A DNA stretch of 64,000 nt from Leptolyngbya sp. CCY15150 (lineage in GTDB: Bacteria > Cyanobacteriota > Cyanobacteriia > RECH01). Where the stretch lies: contig NZ_JACSWB010000147.1 of the NCBI RefSeq assembly GCF_016888135.1, positions 186,001 through 250,000 of the forward strand, written 5' to 3'. A model generated the notes under the pieces. That model saw only the letters and a program-made list of their open reading frames with translations. It was not told the DNA's origin and made no database searches. Both the position numbers and the translations under genes were made by a program. This document shows, piece by piece, positions 26,640 through 34,766 of this stretch. Each line of letters opens with the position of its first letter. The stretch's first letter is position 1.

Positions 26640-27467
26640 ATGACTGAAGCTATAGACGCCGTAAAAACGTCTCCGACCTGGCGGTTGATTCCCCATTTAC
26701 AAGCACCAGGCTCGGTGCAGATGGCCATCGATCGCTGGCTGCTGGAGCAGCATCGTGCCGGACATCATCCCCCGGCGCTGCGGTTTTATACCTGGTCTCC
26801 CCCGGCGATTTCTGTGGGCTATCACCAACGGCAGCTTCCCGATCATTGGGCAACGCTGCGCTGGCAGGATGCTCCGCTGGCGGTGGTGCGCCGTCCTTCC
26901 GGTGGGCGAGCGGTGCTGCATCAGGGTGATCTCACCTATGCGATGGTGACTTCTGGGCTGAAGGGCGATCGCTCCACGGTCTATCGCACGCTTTGTGAGG
27001 TTTTGATCCAAGGATGGCGATCCCTGGGAGTTGCTTTGCACTACGGTGATGCCCAGGGCGGCTATCATCAGCATACGAACTGCTTTAGCCTAGCTACAGC
27101 GGCAGACCTGATCACCGCCAGCGGCACTAAGATGATTGGCAGTGCTCAACTGCGGCGAGGGGCGGCCATTCTCCAGCATGGCTCCATGCGCCTCCATCCC
27201 GATATCGCCCTAGCGCAGCAGGTCTTTCTCCTGGATAAGCTGGGTGACGAACAACCTCTTTTGCCTGCACCGCTGCAATCCCTAGCCGATGATGTTCTAC
27301 GCCGGGTGATTAGTCATGCCCTCGCCCAAGCAGCGGAGGCTGTGTTGAATATTCAGCTCCAGGAACAACCCTTGACCATGGCGGAGTGGGAGCAGATCAT
27401 GGCTGAGCATGATGCAGCTATCTCAGGAGATGGGACGGCAACTGTGCCTGATCAGACCTCAGACTAG
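26640..27467 (+). CDS. Lipoate-protein ligase/octanoyltransferase family protein (LipM-like)
   Basis: A 275-residue cytoplasmic protein of the LplA/LipM fold. Visible motifs: RPSGGRAVLHQGDLTYAMVT (the lipoyl/octanoyl binding region), TNCFSLATAADLITASGTKM and GSAQLRRGAAILQHGSM. Cys148 sits where LipM enzymes carry their nucleophile, while the following GTKMIGSAQ has the conserved lysine. An octanoyl transfer from ACP to lipoyl domains is the likely reaction; ligation of free lipoate is the alternative. A client, the pyruvate dehydrogenase E2 with its lipoyl domain, is encoded at 48088 in this window. Starts 115 bases after the kinase gene and is probably independent. Confidence 0.8.
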   Translation: MTEAIDAVKTSPTWRLIPHLQAPGSVQMAIDRWLLEQHRAGHHPPALRFYTWSPPAISVGYHQRQLPDHWATLRWQDAPLAVVRRPSGGRAVLHQGDLTYAMVTSGLKGDRSTVYRTLCEVLIQGWRSLGVALHYGDAQGGYHQHTNCFSLATAADLITASGTKMIGSAQLRRGAAILQHGSMRLHPDIALAQQVFLLDKLGDEQPLLPAPLQSLADDVLRRVISHALAQAAEAVLNIQLQEQPLTMAEWEQIMAEHDAAISGDGTATVPDQTSD

Positions 27468-27540
27468 AGCTGGATTATAGGACTAGAGACCGAGCTCCAC
27501 GGCCACGTTGAATCATTCTGTGATGCGTGGGCGATCGCTG

Positions 27541-28353
27541 CTAACGCTGGGATCGAGTTTCTCCCCGATATCGAACATATTCAGCCAGGAAGGCCAGCAG
27601 GGCAGAGGTTGAAATTAACAGCACGCTCAGGGCATTGATATCGGGTTTAACGCCGGTGCGGATGCGGCTGAAAATTTCAATGGGCAATGGATTTGCGCCG
27701 CCGCCCGCCGTGAAGCTAGAAATCAGCAGGTCATCCATACTGAGGACAAACGACAGCAGGCAGCCCGAGATAATCGCGGGCATTAACTCGGGTACCAAAA
27801 TCTTTAGGAATGCCTGCACAGGCGTAGCTCCTAGATCGAGGGCTGCTTCTTCCAGCCGTGGATCGAGGGTGGCCAGCCGTGAGGAGACCACGACGGCAAT
27901 GTAGGCCAGGCAAAAGACCATATGGGCGGCGATGATCGTCCATAAGCTCAAGGGAATCGCCATGGTGGCTAGAAATACTAGGGTAGCCACGGCGATCGCA
28001 ATGTCAGGAATAATTAACGGTAGATAGGATACGCCTCGATATAGACTCTTGCCGGGAAAGCGATACTTGGCTAAACCAACGGCCATGAGCGTGCCCAACA
28101 CCGCCGATAGGGCTACGGCCACGGTGGCTACAGTGACGCTGTCTTGGAGTGCGGATAGAATGCGTCCGTCGTTGAATAGGCGGACATACCACTGCAGGCT
28201 GAAGCCTTCCCAACGAGCGCTGTAGCGGGAGGCGTTGAAGCTAAACACCCCTAAGACCAGGATGGGGATGTACATGAACCCAAACATGATCAGGGTGATA
28301 ATCCCTAGGATGGGGATGGGAAACCGTCTAGGAGGCTGGGACACGGGTTTCAT
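27541..28353 (-). CDS. potC: Spermidine/putrescine ABC transporter permease PotC
   Basis: A membrane permease of about 270 residues with six predicted helices. The cytoplasmic EAA loop, LEEAALDLGATPVQAFLKIL, is the coupling helix that contacts the PotA ATPase. The first helix (FPIPILGIITLIMFGFMYIP) follows a short basic N-terminus. ATGs exist at 28368 and 28353; the latter (MKPVSQPPRR) looks more natural. It is the last gene of potD-potB-potC, starting a few bases after potB ends, so translational coupling is likely. Substrate class is inferred from the whole operon. Confidence 0.88.
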   Translation of the reverse strand: MKPVSQPPRRFPIPILGIITLIMFGFMYIPILVLGVFSFNASRYSARWEGFSLQWYVRLFNDGRILSALQDSVTVATVAVALSAVLGTLMAVGLAKYRFPGKSLYRGVSYLPLIIPDIAIAVATLVFLATMAIPLSLWTIIAAHMVFCLAYIAVVVSSRLATLDPRLEEAALDLGATPVQAFLKILVPELMPAIISGCLLSFVLSMDDLLISSFTAGGGANPLPIEIFSRIRTGVKPDINALSVLLISTSALLAFLAEYVRYRGETRSQR

Positions 28354-28373
28354 GACATTCTCCTGCAAGACCC

Positions 28374-29288
28374 TTAGGCTTTTGTAGCGTTGCGATCGCC
28401 ATATTTCATCAAGAGAGCGATCGCAATGCTGACGGCGACAATCAGCAGCATACTCAGAGCCGATCCCAGCCCCCAGTTGCGCACTCTCAAGAACTGGTTG
28501 TAGATCAGTCGCGACATGGTGCTACTGGATGCTCCACCGAGCAGCTCGGGTACAACAAAGTCACCCAAGCTGGTGATGAACACTAGCAAGCTGCCAGCGG
28601 CAATTCCCGGTAGGGTTTGGGGGATGGTGACTTTCCAAAAGGTTTGTAGCGGCGTAGCCCCTAGATCCGCAGATGCCTCTAACAAGCGAAGATCAAGCTT
28701 TTCCAGTGAGGCATAGAGAATCAGCACCATGTAGGGCAAAAAGCTGTAGCTGAGACCAATACCCACGGCCACTTCGGTATAAAGCCAGTTTTGGGTGGGC
28801 AGTTGGAGGAGGGATAAAAAAGAATTGAGAACACCTGTGGGACGTAAAATCGACACCCAGGCATAGGCCCGCAGGAGAGATGATGTCCAAAGTGGCAGCA
28901 CGAAGGCGATCAGCAGCAGCACCCGCCAGCGCTTCGGCGACTTCAGCGCAATCCAGTAGGACACTGGAAATCCTAAGATCAGGCAGGCTGCGGTGGTGAC
29001 GAGGGCAAACCCCAGCGATCGCTCAATCACATCTTGATAGGTTTGGTTGAGGAGCTGAATGTAATTTCCTAATCCGTAGGCTGGCGGTGCCGCACCAGGC
29101 CGCAGTCCGGGTAGAAAGCTGACATCTAGAATGAGCAGCGTGGGCAGCACGAGGAGCACCACTAGCCATAGACCGGCGGGGCCCAGCAGCAAGGTAGGCT
29201 GTATCCACCGCAGCCAGCGCCGAGGTGGCTTGGAGGGGGGACGGCTGGTCTGGAGGGTGCTCGGTGGCGTTGGTGTGGAGGTTGACAT
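28374..29288 (-). CDS. potB: Spermidine/putrescine ABC transporter permease PotB
   Basis: A 304-residue permease with a Pro/Thr-rich cytoplasmic N-terminus of about 35 residues and six helices. The EAA loop reads LLEASADLGATPLQTFWKVT. It pairs with PotC to form the membrane channel of a polyamine importer. Located 72 bases after potD in the same direction. The N-terminal extension (STPTPPSTLQTSRPPSK) is longer than in E. coli PotB and probably disordered. Confidence 0.88.
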   Translation of the reverse strand: MSTSTPTPPSTLQTSRPPSKPPRRWLRWIQPTLLLGPAGLWLVVLLVLPTLLILDVSFLPGLRPGAAPPAYGLGNYIQLLNQTYQDVIERSLGFALVTTAACLILGFPVSYWIALKSPKRWRVLLLIAFVLPLWTSSLLRAYAWVSILRPTGVLNSFLSLLQLPTQNWLYTEVAVGIGLSYSFLPYMVLILYASLEKLDLRLLEASADLGATPLQTFWKVTIPQTLPGIAAGSLLVFITSLGDFVVPELLGGASSSTMSRLIYNQFLRVRNWGLGSALSMLLIVAVSIAIALLMKYGDRNATKA

Positions 29289-29360
29289 AGCTCACCCATG
29301 GGCTGGGGTTGAGTTGGGGCTGAAACCAATCTAGTTCAAGCAGGGGCAAGTTGAAGGGGG

Positions 29361-30515
29361 CTAAGCGCTGGACAGCTCCGTCCATAAGCGATCGTAGAGT
29401 TCAATCGCCTCTCCTACTGGGGCGATGCCTTCACATTTTGCCAAAATTTCCTCGGGGGGGAACAGGTCATCGTTGGCTTTGAGGTCGTCGGGCAGTAAGT
29501 CGAAGGCGGGTTGAATGGGTGTTGCAAAAAAGAGCCGACTGACGACCTCTGCGGATACTTCAGGCTCGTAGAAGAGGTTCATCCAGGCATAGGCTGCCTC
29601 AGGGTTGGGGGCAGATTTGGGAATGACCATGGTATCGGTCCACAGGGAGGAACCGCTGTTGGGGACGACGTAGACGAGGGATGGATCTTCCAGGGTGGCA
29701 GCGATCGCATCCACGGAATAGGCCATCACCAGAGCTAAGTCGCCACTGAGTAGCTGATCTTCCCAGCCGAAGGACTGGAAGGACGCCAAGGCAGGCTTTA
29801 GCTCTACTAATCGCTGGTAGGCTTCTTCAATCTCGGCTGGGTTGGTGGAATTATAGGAGTAGCCAAGGGAGCGTAGGACGGCACCCATCACTTCACGCAC
29901 ATCGTCCAGCAGCGTCATGCGGCGGAAGAGCTGCTCTTGGTTGTCCCATAGATCGCTCCAATCGCTGGGCTCAAAGTCTAATTGACTGGTGTTATACAGC
30001 AGCCCTGTCGTGCCCCAACTCATAGGAATGCTGTGGGCATTACCCGGATCATAGGTAGGATTCTGCCACTGGGGAAAGAGGGTGTCTAGCCCCTGAATCT
30101 TGGCGTGATCTAGCTCTGACAGCATGTCTAGCCGGATCATTTCCTCCACCATGTAGTCTGATGGATAAATAATGCTGTAGGCGTCCCCGCCGCCGGCCTG
30201 CATCTTGGCGAGCATGACCTCATTGGAGTCATAAATATCAATGACTACTTCAATGCCTGTGCGCTCCGTAAAGAGCTGGGCAAGCCCTTCATCGGTGTAA
30301 TCTGCCCATGTATAGATGTGGAGGGTCTCAGACTGAGCATTGGCAGACCCACCGTTTGAGGCTGATCCGCTTTGGACATTGGAAATGCCACGGCGGCAGT
30401 TAGACAATGCTAAACCAGAGAGAACTGCTGCAGAGGCTTGTAAGAACCGTCGCCGGCTTGTTGAGATCACCCGAGGCGATCGCCCTAGGGAGCGTTGGGG
30501 ATAATGATGCTTCAT
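29361..30515 (-). CDS. potD: Polyamine-binding periplasmic protein PotD
   Basis: A substrate-binding protein of 384 residues. The N-terminus has a twin-arginine export signal (STSRRRFLQASAAVLSGLAL, residues 18-37) and a cysteine at position 40 in a weak lipobox, so it is exported folded or tethered. The mature part begins TLHIYTWADYTDEG and contains YSIIYPSDYMVEEMIRLD, GTTGLLYNTSQL and DLALVMAYSVDA, typical of PotD/PotF. ATG 30515 is preferred because it places the Tat motif normally; GGAGGG lies 13 bases upstream. An ATG at 30539 is also in frame. It is preceded by a long structured leader and separate promoter, described below. Confidence 0.9.
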   Translation of the reverse strand: MKHHYPQRSLGRSPRVISTSRRRFLQASAAVLSGLALSNCRRGISNVQSGSASNGGSANAQSETLHIYTWADYTDEGLAQLFTERTGIEVVIDIYDSNEVMLAKMQAGGGDAYSIIYPSDYMVEEMIRLDMLSELDHAKIQGLDTLFPQWQNPTYDPGNAHSIPMSWGTTGLLYNTSQLDFEPSDWSDLWDNQEQLFRRMTLLDDVREVMGAVLRSLGYSYNSTNPAEIEEAYQRLVELKPALASFQSFGWEDQLLSGDLALVMAYSVDAIAATLEDPSLVYVVPNSGSSLWTDTMVIPKSAPNPEAAYAWMNLFYEPEVSAEVVSRLFFATPIQPAFDLLPDDLKANDDLFPPEEILAKCEGIAPVGEAIELYDRLWTELSSA

Positions 30516-30539
30516 GGATAGTGAGTGACCCTCCGGCAT

Positions 30540-30660
30540 ACAACCTGGCAGGTGCGTCGATGCTCGACGCGTACCATAGAAACGTAGACGCTACACCTCG
30601 TCATGGCTACTCATTCCCAGGAGGATGGGCTGAACCCTGGTTCAGAGAACATAGACCATG
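30540..30660 (-). ncRNA. Proximal potD leader: hairpins and three-way junction
   Basis: On the minus strand CTGAACC pairs with GGTTCAG around a two-base loop (30630-30645). Nearer potD a three-way junction can form: outer stem AGGT/ACCT (30550-30553 with 30595-30598), one arm GTAG/CTAC (30584-30594) and one arm GCGTCGA/TCGACGC (30554-30570). The junction ends shortly before the GGAGGG of potD, so refolding could expose or hide the ribosome binding site. Seen by manual pairing only. Confidence 0.45.
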
Positions 30661-30806
30661 GGCGTGGGAAGCTTAAATCAACATGGGATACCCATGCCGT
30701 CGAAGAGCGATCGCCACCATGCCCGATGGGCAGGTTTTGATGGTTCACGGCGCAAGGCCTGAGAGATTCTGGGATCTGCGCAGATGACCAGAGCGAAACC
30801 CACGCC
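30661..30806 (-). ncRNA. Multi-stem structured RNA candidate between potA and potD
   Basis: About 146 nt on the minus strand closed by a perfect 8-bp stem, GGCGTGGG (30806-30799) with CCCACGCC (30668-30661). Inside are three further helices: TCTGG..CCAGA with an inner ATCTG/CAGAT (30768-30792), ACCA..TGCCC/GGGCA..TGGT (30716-30744), and CATGGG/CCCATG (30682-30696). The result is a four-way junction. It lies downstream of a good promoter and upstream of potD. It matches no riboswitch or small RNA I can recognise. It may be a cis-regulatory leader of potDBC, perhaps for polyamines, or an independent small RNA. Confidence 0.5.
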
Positions 30807-30817
30807 ACGTTAGGTGT

Positions 30818-30829
30818 TCGATATATCGA
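30818..30829. promoter_or_regulatory. 12-nt perfect palindrome (operator candidate)
   Basis: TCGATATATCGA is a perfect palindrome located about 12-24 bases after the predicted potDBC transcription start. That position would suit a repressor operator. No regulator gene is adjacent. Confidence 0.35.
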
Positions 30830-30847
30830 CAGACAAGATGCCCCCGG

Positions 30848-30877
30848 AAAATATCATTCCCTGTCTAGGCTTGTCAA
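30848..30877 (-). promoter_or_regulatory. Sigma-70-type promoter upstream of the potD leader
   Basis: TTGACA (30877-30872) and TATTTT (30853-30848) are separated by 18 bases on the minus strand, giving a predicted start near 30841. It lies just after the potA stop, so potD-potB-potC can be transcribed separately from potA with a leader of more than 300 nt. A HIP1 site precedes the -35 element. Confidence 0.6.
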
Positions 30878-30918
30878 TGGGGGGCGATCGCCCGTTTCTT
30901 TTGCTGACATTCTTCTGC

Positions 30919-32046
30919 TTACATGGTTAGCGCCAGACAGTCGGTGGCAGACCAGTAGACATGAATGGGCGTGTGGGGTTCGGGCAGGCTTTCTAAGCGA
31001 TTGGGCTGCAACACCGTGAGGCTATCTCCCGACAAAAGCTCTATCAGGTAATGAACGTGGGTGCCTAAGTACATGACATGCTTCAGGCGACCTTCAAAGC
31101 AGTTGCTGTCGGCTGTGGGCAGGTCAAGGCTCACCTGAATTTTTTCAGGACGCACACTCACCACCACGGGGCTATTGGTGTCGCCTGTCCAGTATTCCGA
31201 TGGTTTGACGCGAATTTTCAGCCCATTTTGAGTGGTGACCTGCATATCGGCCGTGTCGGATGCTTCCACATAGCCCTGGAATAAATTGGTATCCCCAATA
31301 AAATCCGCCACAAACGGGGTTGAGGGATGCTCATAAATCTGGCTAGGGGTGCCTATTTGCTCAATTAACCCACCCCGCATCACCGCAATCCGATCAGACA
31401 AGCTCAGGGCTTCTTCTTGATCATGGGTCACCATTACAAAGGTGACTCCTAAGGTTTGGTGGAGGTTGGATAACTCGACCTGCATCTCTTTGCGAAGCTT
31501 GAGGTCGAGTGCGCCTAAGGGTTCATCCAAGAGCACTACGGCAGGACGGTTGACCAACGCCCGGGCCAGGGCCACCCGCTGTTGCTGTCCTCCCGACAGT
31601 TGGGCCGGAAAGCGTTGGGCATAATCATCCATTTTGACGAGCTGCAGCACGTCAGCTACCCGCTGTCGCACCTGAGCCCGACTACATTTTTTGATCCGCA
31701 GCCCAAAGGCAATGTTGTCCCACACGGTCATGTGGTTGAACAAGGCGTAGTTCTGAAAGACCGTGTTGACCGGGCGACGGTAGGGGGGCACGTAGGACAT
31801 CGACTGCCCACGGATATAGAGGTCACCGGATGAGGGTGTTTCAAATCCTGCAATCAGGCGAAGTGTGGTGGTTTTACCACAGCCTGATGGCCCCAAAATA
31901 CTGAAAAACTCGCCCTTCTGGATGCTGAGATTAACACCCCGAACAGCGGTTTCTCCATCAAAGACCTTGAACACGTTGCAGAGTTCTACATCGATCCCTG
32001 CACGAGTTTCAGTTGCACGTTGGCTTTGAGCAACGGTCTGAGGCAT
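30919..32046 (-). CDS. potA: Spermidine/putrescine ABC transporter ATPase PotA
   Basis: A 375-residue ABC ATPase. Walker A is GPSGCGKTTTLR, the signature is LSGGQQQRVALARAL, Walker B is AVVLLDEPLGALD and the switch histidine is in VMVTHDQEEAL. A C-terminal TOBE domain (about 285-370) marks the PotA/MalK type. It energises uptake through PotB/PotC. GGGGGA precedes the ATG. It is followed on the same strand by potD, but a gap of about 400 bases with its own promoter separates them, which is unlike the tight potABCD operon of enterobacteria. Confidence 0.9.
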   Translation of the reverse strand: MPQTVAQSQRATETRAGIDVELCNVFKVFDGETAVRGVNLSIQKGEFFSILGPSGCGKTTTLRLIAGFETPSSGDLYIRGQSMSYVPPYRRPVNTVFQNYALFNHMTVWDNIAFGLRIKKCSRAQVRQRVADVLQLVKMDDYAQRFPAQLSGGQQQRVALARALVNRPAVVLLDEPLGALDLKLRKEMQVELSNLHQTLGVTFVMVTHDQEEALSLSDRIAVMRGGLIEQIGTPSQIYEHPSTPFVADFIGDTNLFQGYVEASDTADMQVTTQNGLKIRVKPSEYWTGDTNSPVVVSVRPEKIQVSLDLPTADSNCFEGRLKHVMYLGTHVHYLIELLSGDSLTVLQPNRLESLPEPHTPIHVYWSATDCLALTM

Positions 32047-32552
32047 GGCATCATATCCCCCAGTGGCGACTGATGAAAGGCGGAATAGCCCTTCGATAGC
32101 TTCAATAGCTTAATTGGTTTTTCAAGACTTGTGAATGTCTTGATGATGAATGGGTTGCTCCCCATTTAGACGCTTACCATAACACAAGTTCAGGTGTGAT
32201 ATGGAGGGCTTACTGTCTAATATGCCCAAAAACATGCCTGGACTATCGTTTGGCTCCCTCGATGGGAGAACATCATTCAGCGCTGAAACAAAACGACATC
32301 AATCGCTGTACACTAGCTAAGCGGGAGATCTATGGCAAGCTCAGGATAACCAGATAGGCCACTGTGGTCGTCACTTAGGCGATCGCTGATCAAGGTAACG
32401 GGCAAGCATCTTTAACCCAAATAGCATTCACACCCTAGCATTCACGTTGTCTGTGCCCTAGGGATGGGCAAGCATTGAGATTACTCTACCAGACTGCACG
32501 TTCTGTGCTCGTTGTACATGCCGATGTGCCGAGCGTTTTAGCCACATTGTCT
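32047..32552. other. Divergent gap between potA and the PBP2 gene
   Basis: About 500 bases without a supported gene. It contains the dyad at 32122-32143 and must carry the promoters of potA and of the PBP2 gene. An in-frame ATG for PBP2 exists at 32475, but the peptide from there to 32552 does not look like part of the protein. Confidence 0.5.
32122..32143. promoter_or_regulatory. Inverted repeat upstream of potA (operator candidate)
   Basis: TCAAGAC (32122-32128) and GTCTTGA (32137-32143) form a perfect 7+7 dyad with an 8-base spacer, roughly 75-100 bases before the potA start. There is no T-run on the minus strand after it, so a terminator for potA-direction transcription is unlikely. A regulator binding site is the simplest reading. 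Confidence 0.35.
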
Positions 32553-34385
32553 ATGACTCTGACCCAGAATCGTCCGAAGCCTCAACTCCGTCAGCGCAGT
32601 CCTCGCACTGTGGGACGACAGTACCAGTCTGTGCTTGTTCTTTTGGTGATATCGGTGTTTCTGTTGGGCGGTATGGGTGGCCGTCTTGCCTATCTTCAAC
32701 TGCTGGAGGGCGATCGCAACCGCCAACTCGCGGAAGATAATCGCATTCGTCTCATCCCGCAGCAGCCTGAGCGAGGTCGCATTCTCGATCGAGAGGGGCG
32801 AATGTTGGCCGGTAGCCAGCTATCCTACTCGGTGTTTCTCTGGCCGGTTGCCAATACCGAAGAAGACTGGCAGCCGATTATCCGTCGCCTAGCGACGATC
32901 ATTAATGTTCCAGCCGATACGATTCAGAATCGTCTAGAACAGTCTGGCTATGGATCTCCATCCTTAGTGCGCATTGTCCGCAGCGTTGACCCAGATGTCG
33001 TCACCGCCCTGGCGGAGCTAAGTTCTGACCTCAATGGTGTGCAGGTACAGCCAGAAACAGAGCGCTTTTATCCCTACGGTGAGATTGCAGCCCATGTGTT
33101 GGGCTACACCGGAGAAATGAGTGATGAAGAGCTGATTGAGCGTGAGGACGAAGGCTATCGCCTAGGGGATATTACTGGGCAGATGGGTGTGGAAGCTGCG
33201 TTTGAACCCCTTCTGCGGGGGCAGTGGGGCGGGCAGCAGGTGGAAGTCGATAGCTATGGGCATGTGCTTCAGGTGCTGGGGCAGAAGGAGTCGGAGGCGG
33301 GCAGTGATGTACAGCTTACGTTAGACCTCAAGCTCCAGTGGGCGGCGGAGAAGGCCTTGGGCGATCGCATTGGAGCCATTGTCGCCATCGATCCGCGCAA
33401 CGGCGAAGTGTTAGCCATGGTCAGCCGTCCGGTGTTTGATCCCAATATTTTCTCCAACAACATCACGACAGCTCAGTGGCAAGCGCTGCAGGAGCAGGAA
33501 TTTCCGTTTGTGAACCGAGCCTTGCAGGGCTATCCTCCTGCCAGTACGTTCAAGATTGTGACCACAACCGCCGCGATCGAATCGGGGAACTACAGCCCAG
33601 ATACGGTGTTGCCGACCTTTCCCTTTATTCGGGCCGGTGGTATTGAGTTTTGGGATTGGAACAATGCTGGATTTGGCCCCCTTGGATTTACCGGTGCCAT
33701 GGCCTACAGCAGCGATACCTTTTTCTACCAAACCGCCATGCGCATGGGTAGCCAGCCCCTAATTCAATGGACACGTCGCTTTGGCTTTGGGCAAAAAACC
33801 GGCATTGAGCTGTCTTCGGAAGAGTCATCAGGGTTGGTGCCTGATGAAAGCTGGAAACTTGAAAACATTGATGAGTCCTGGTTTCAAGGCGACACCATCA
33901 ACATGTCTATTGGTCAAGGCTATCTGCAAGCGTCGCCCCTGCAGGTGGCGATCATGTTTGCGGTGGTGGCTAATGGGGGCGATCGGGTCACGCCTCATCT
34001 GCTGAGAACGGCTGAGCCTGTGGAGCGGTATCGCGAGAGTTTGGGCATTAGTGAGGAAACCTTGCGAGTGCTGCGCCAAGGCTTGCGAGAGGTAATTACC
34101 TATGGAACAGGGGCTGGGCTGAATGATGGCAACACGCCACCGATTGCAGGGAAGAGCGGTACGGCAGAAGATCCGCCGCGAAAATCCCATGCCTGGTTTG
34201 GAGCCTATGGCCCTGCGGACAATCCAGAAATTGTGGTAGTTGCCTTTGCTGAAAATGATGGTGGCGGCGGTAGTTCGGTGACGGGGCCGATGGTGCGTCA
34301 GGTATTGAATGCCTATTTTGGTGATGCACCGTTGCCAACGCCGCGTACCCCACCTCGTCCCGTGGATGATTCGTTAGATCCTTAG
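32553..34385 (+). CDS. mrdA: Penicillin-binding protein 2 (class B transpeptidase)
   Basis: A 610-residue protein with a short basic cytoplasmic segment, one membrane helix (VLVLLVISVFLLGGMGGRLA), a dimerisation domain beginning PERGRILDREGRMLAGSQL, and the transpeptidase domain. Catalytic motifs are STFK (Ser331-Lys334), SSD in AYSSDTFFY and KSGTAE (Lys534). It crosslinks peptidoglycan during cell elongation. The chosen ATG gives MTLTQNRPKPQLRQRSPR. MreB/RodA genes are not adjacent. The proline-rich C-terminus (PTPRTPPRPVDDSLDP) ends just before a tandem repeat that codes an acidic peptide in another frame. Confidence 0.92.
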   Translation: MTLTQNRPKPQLRQRSPRTVGRQYQSVLVLLVISVFLLGGMGGRLAYLQLLEGDRNRQLAEDNRIRLIPQQPERGRILDREGRMLAGSQLSYSVFLWPVANTEEDWQPIIRRLATIINVPADTIQNRLEQSGYGSPSLVRIVRSVDPDVVTALAELSSDLNGVQVQPETERFYPYGEIAAHVLGYTGEMSDEELIEREDEGYRLGDITGQMGVEAAFEPLLRGQWGGQQVEVDSYGHVLQVLGQKESEAGSDVQLTLDLKLQWAAEKALGDRIGAIVAIDPRNGEVLAMVSRPVFDPNIFSNNITTAQWQALQEQEFPFVNRALQGYPPASTFKIVTTTAAIESGNYSPDTVLPTFPFIRAGGIEFWDWNNAGFGPLGFTGAMAYSSDTFFYQTAMRMGSQPLIQWTRRFGFGQKTGIELSSEESSGLVPDESWKLENIDESWFQGDTINMSIGQGYLQASPLQVAIMFAVVANGGDRVTPHLLRTAEPVERYRESLGISEETLRVLRQGLREVITYGTGAGLNDGNTPPIAGKSGTAEDPPRKSHAWFGAYGPADNPEIVVVAFAENDGGGGSSVTGPMVRQVLNAYFGDAPLPTPRTPPRPVDDSLDP

Positions 34386-34411
34386 GGGCTAGCGTTGAAG
34401 CCGATGGTGTG

Positions 34412-34471
34412 GATGCTGAGACTTCAAACGCTGAGACGTTGGATGCTGAGACGCTGGATCCTGAAACTAGC
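34412..34471. repeat. Four 15-bp tandem repeats after the PBP2 gene
   Basis: Units near GATGCTGAGACGTTG occur at 34412-34426, 34427-34441, 34442-34456 and 34457-34471, diverging slightly. Read in a frame different from PBP2 they code for D/N-A-E-T-x repeats, open from 34370 to a TAG near 34481. The period is a multiple of three, unlike the heptamer repeats elsewhere, suggesting that the segment once was coding. Confidence 0.7.
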
Positions 34472-34766
34472 AATCGCGTTTAGCTCCCTAAACGAGCGGC
34501 AGCCCTGAGGTGAAAATGGGCGTGGGTGCGTTGGGGCGGCGGGCTAGATACAAAAAGTTTTAGGTTCTTAGAAAAAGTACACCAATCCCTCAAAATTCCT
34601 CAACAGAGCAGGGGGAAAACCTTTCGGGGATCAGGGCAGATGAAACGATACTGCGCCGCTAATCCGAGACAGAGTATTGGTAGTCGGGTTTACAACTGAT
34701 CTAAATCGCAGAGTGTTAGGTTAAAGGCGCAGTCGAATTTTTGGCATACCTCTCCTCCACAAGCTT

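Noticed and set aside
30721-30800. TPP riboswitch on the plus strand, from GGCCTGAGAG
   Set aside because: The second conserved half (ACCCTTTGAACCTGATCTGG-like) is absent and no thiamine gene is near.
30700-30806. Glycine riboswitch in the potA-potD gap, suggested by CTCTCAGGC on the minus strand
   Set aside because: The matching GGAGAG strand and the following AAAAGGACAG core of the glycine aptamer are missing, and the gene context is polyamine transport.
30630-30841. 6S RNA in the potA-potD gap, because of the promoter, length and a GAACC/GGTTC hairpin
   Set aside because: I cannot find the long closing duplex with a central bubble expected of 6S RNA; the closing stem is only 8 bp and does not extend. 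A covariance-model search (Rfam 6S) would decide.
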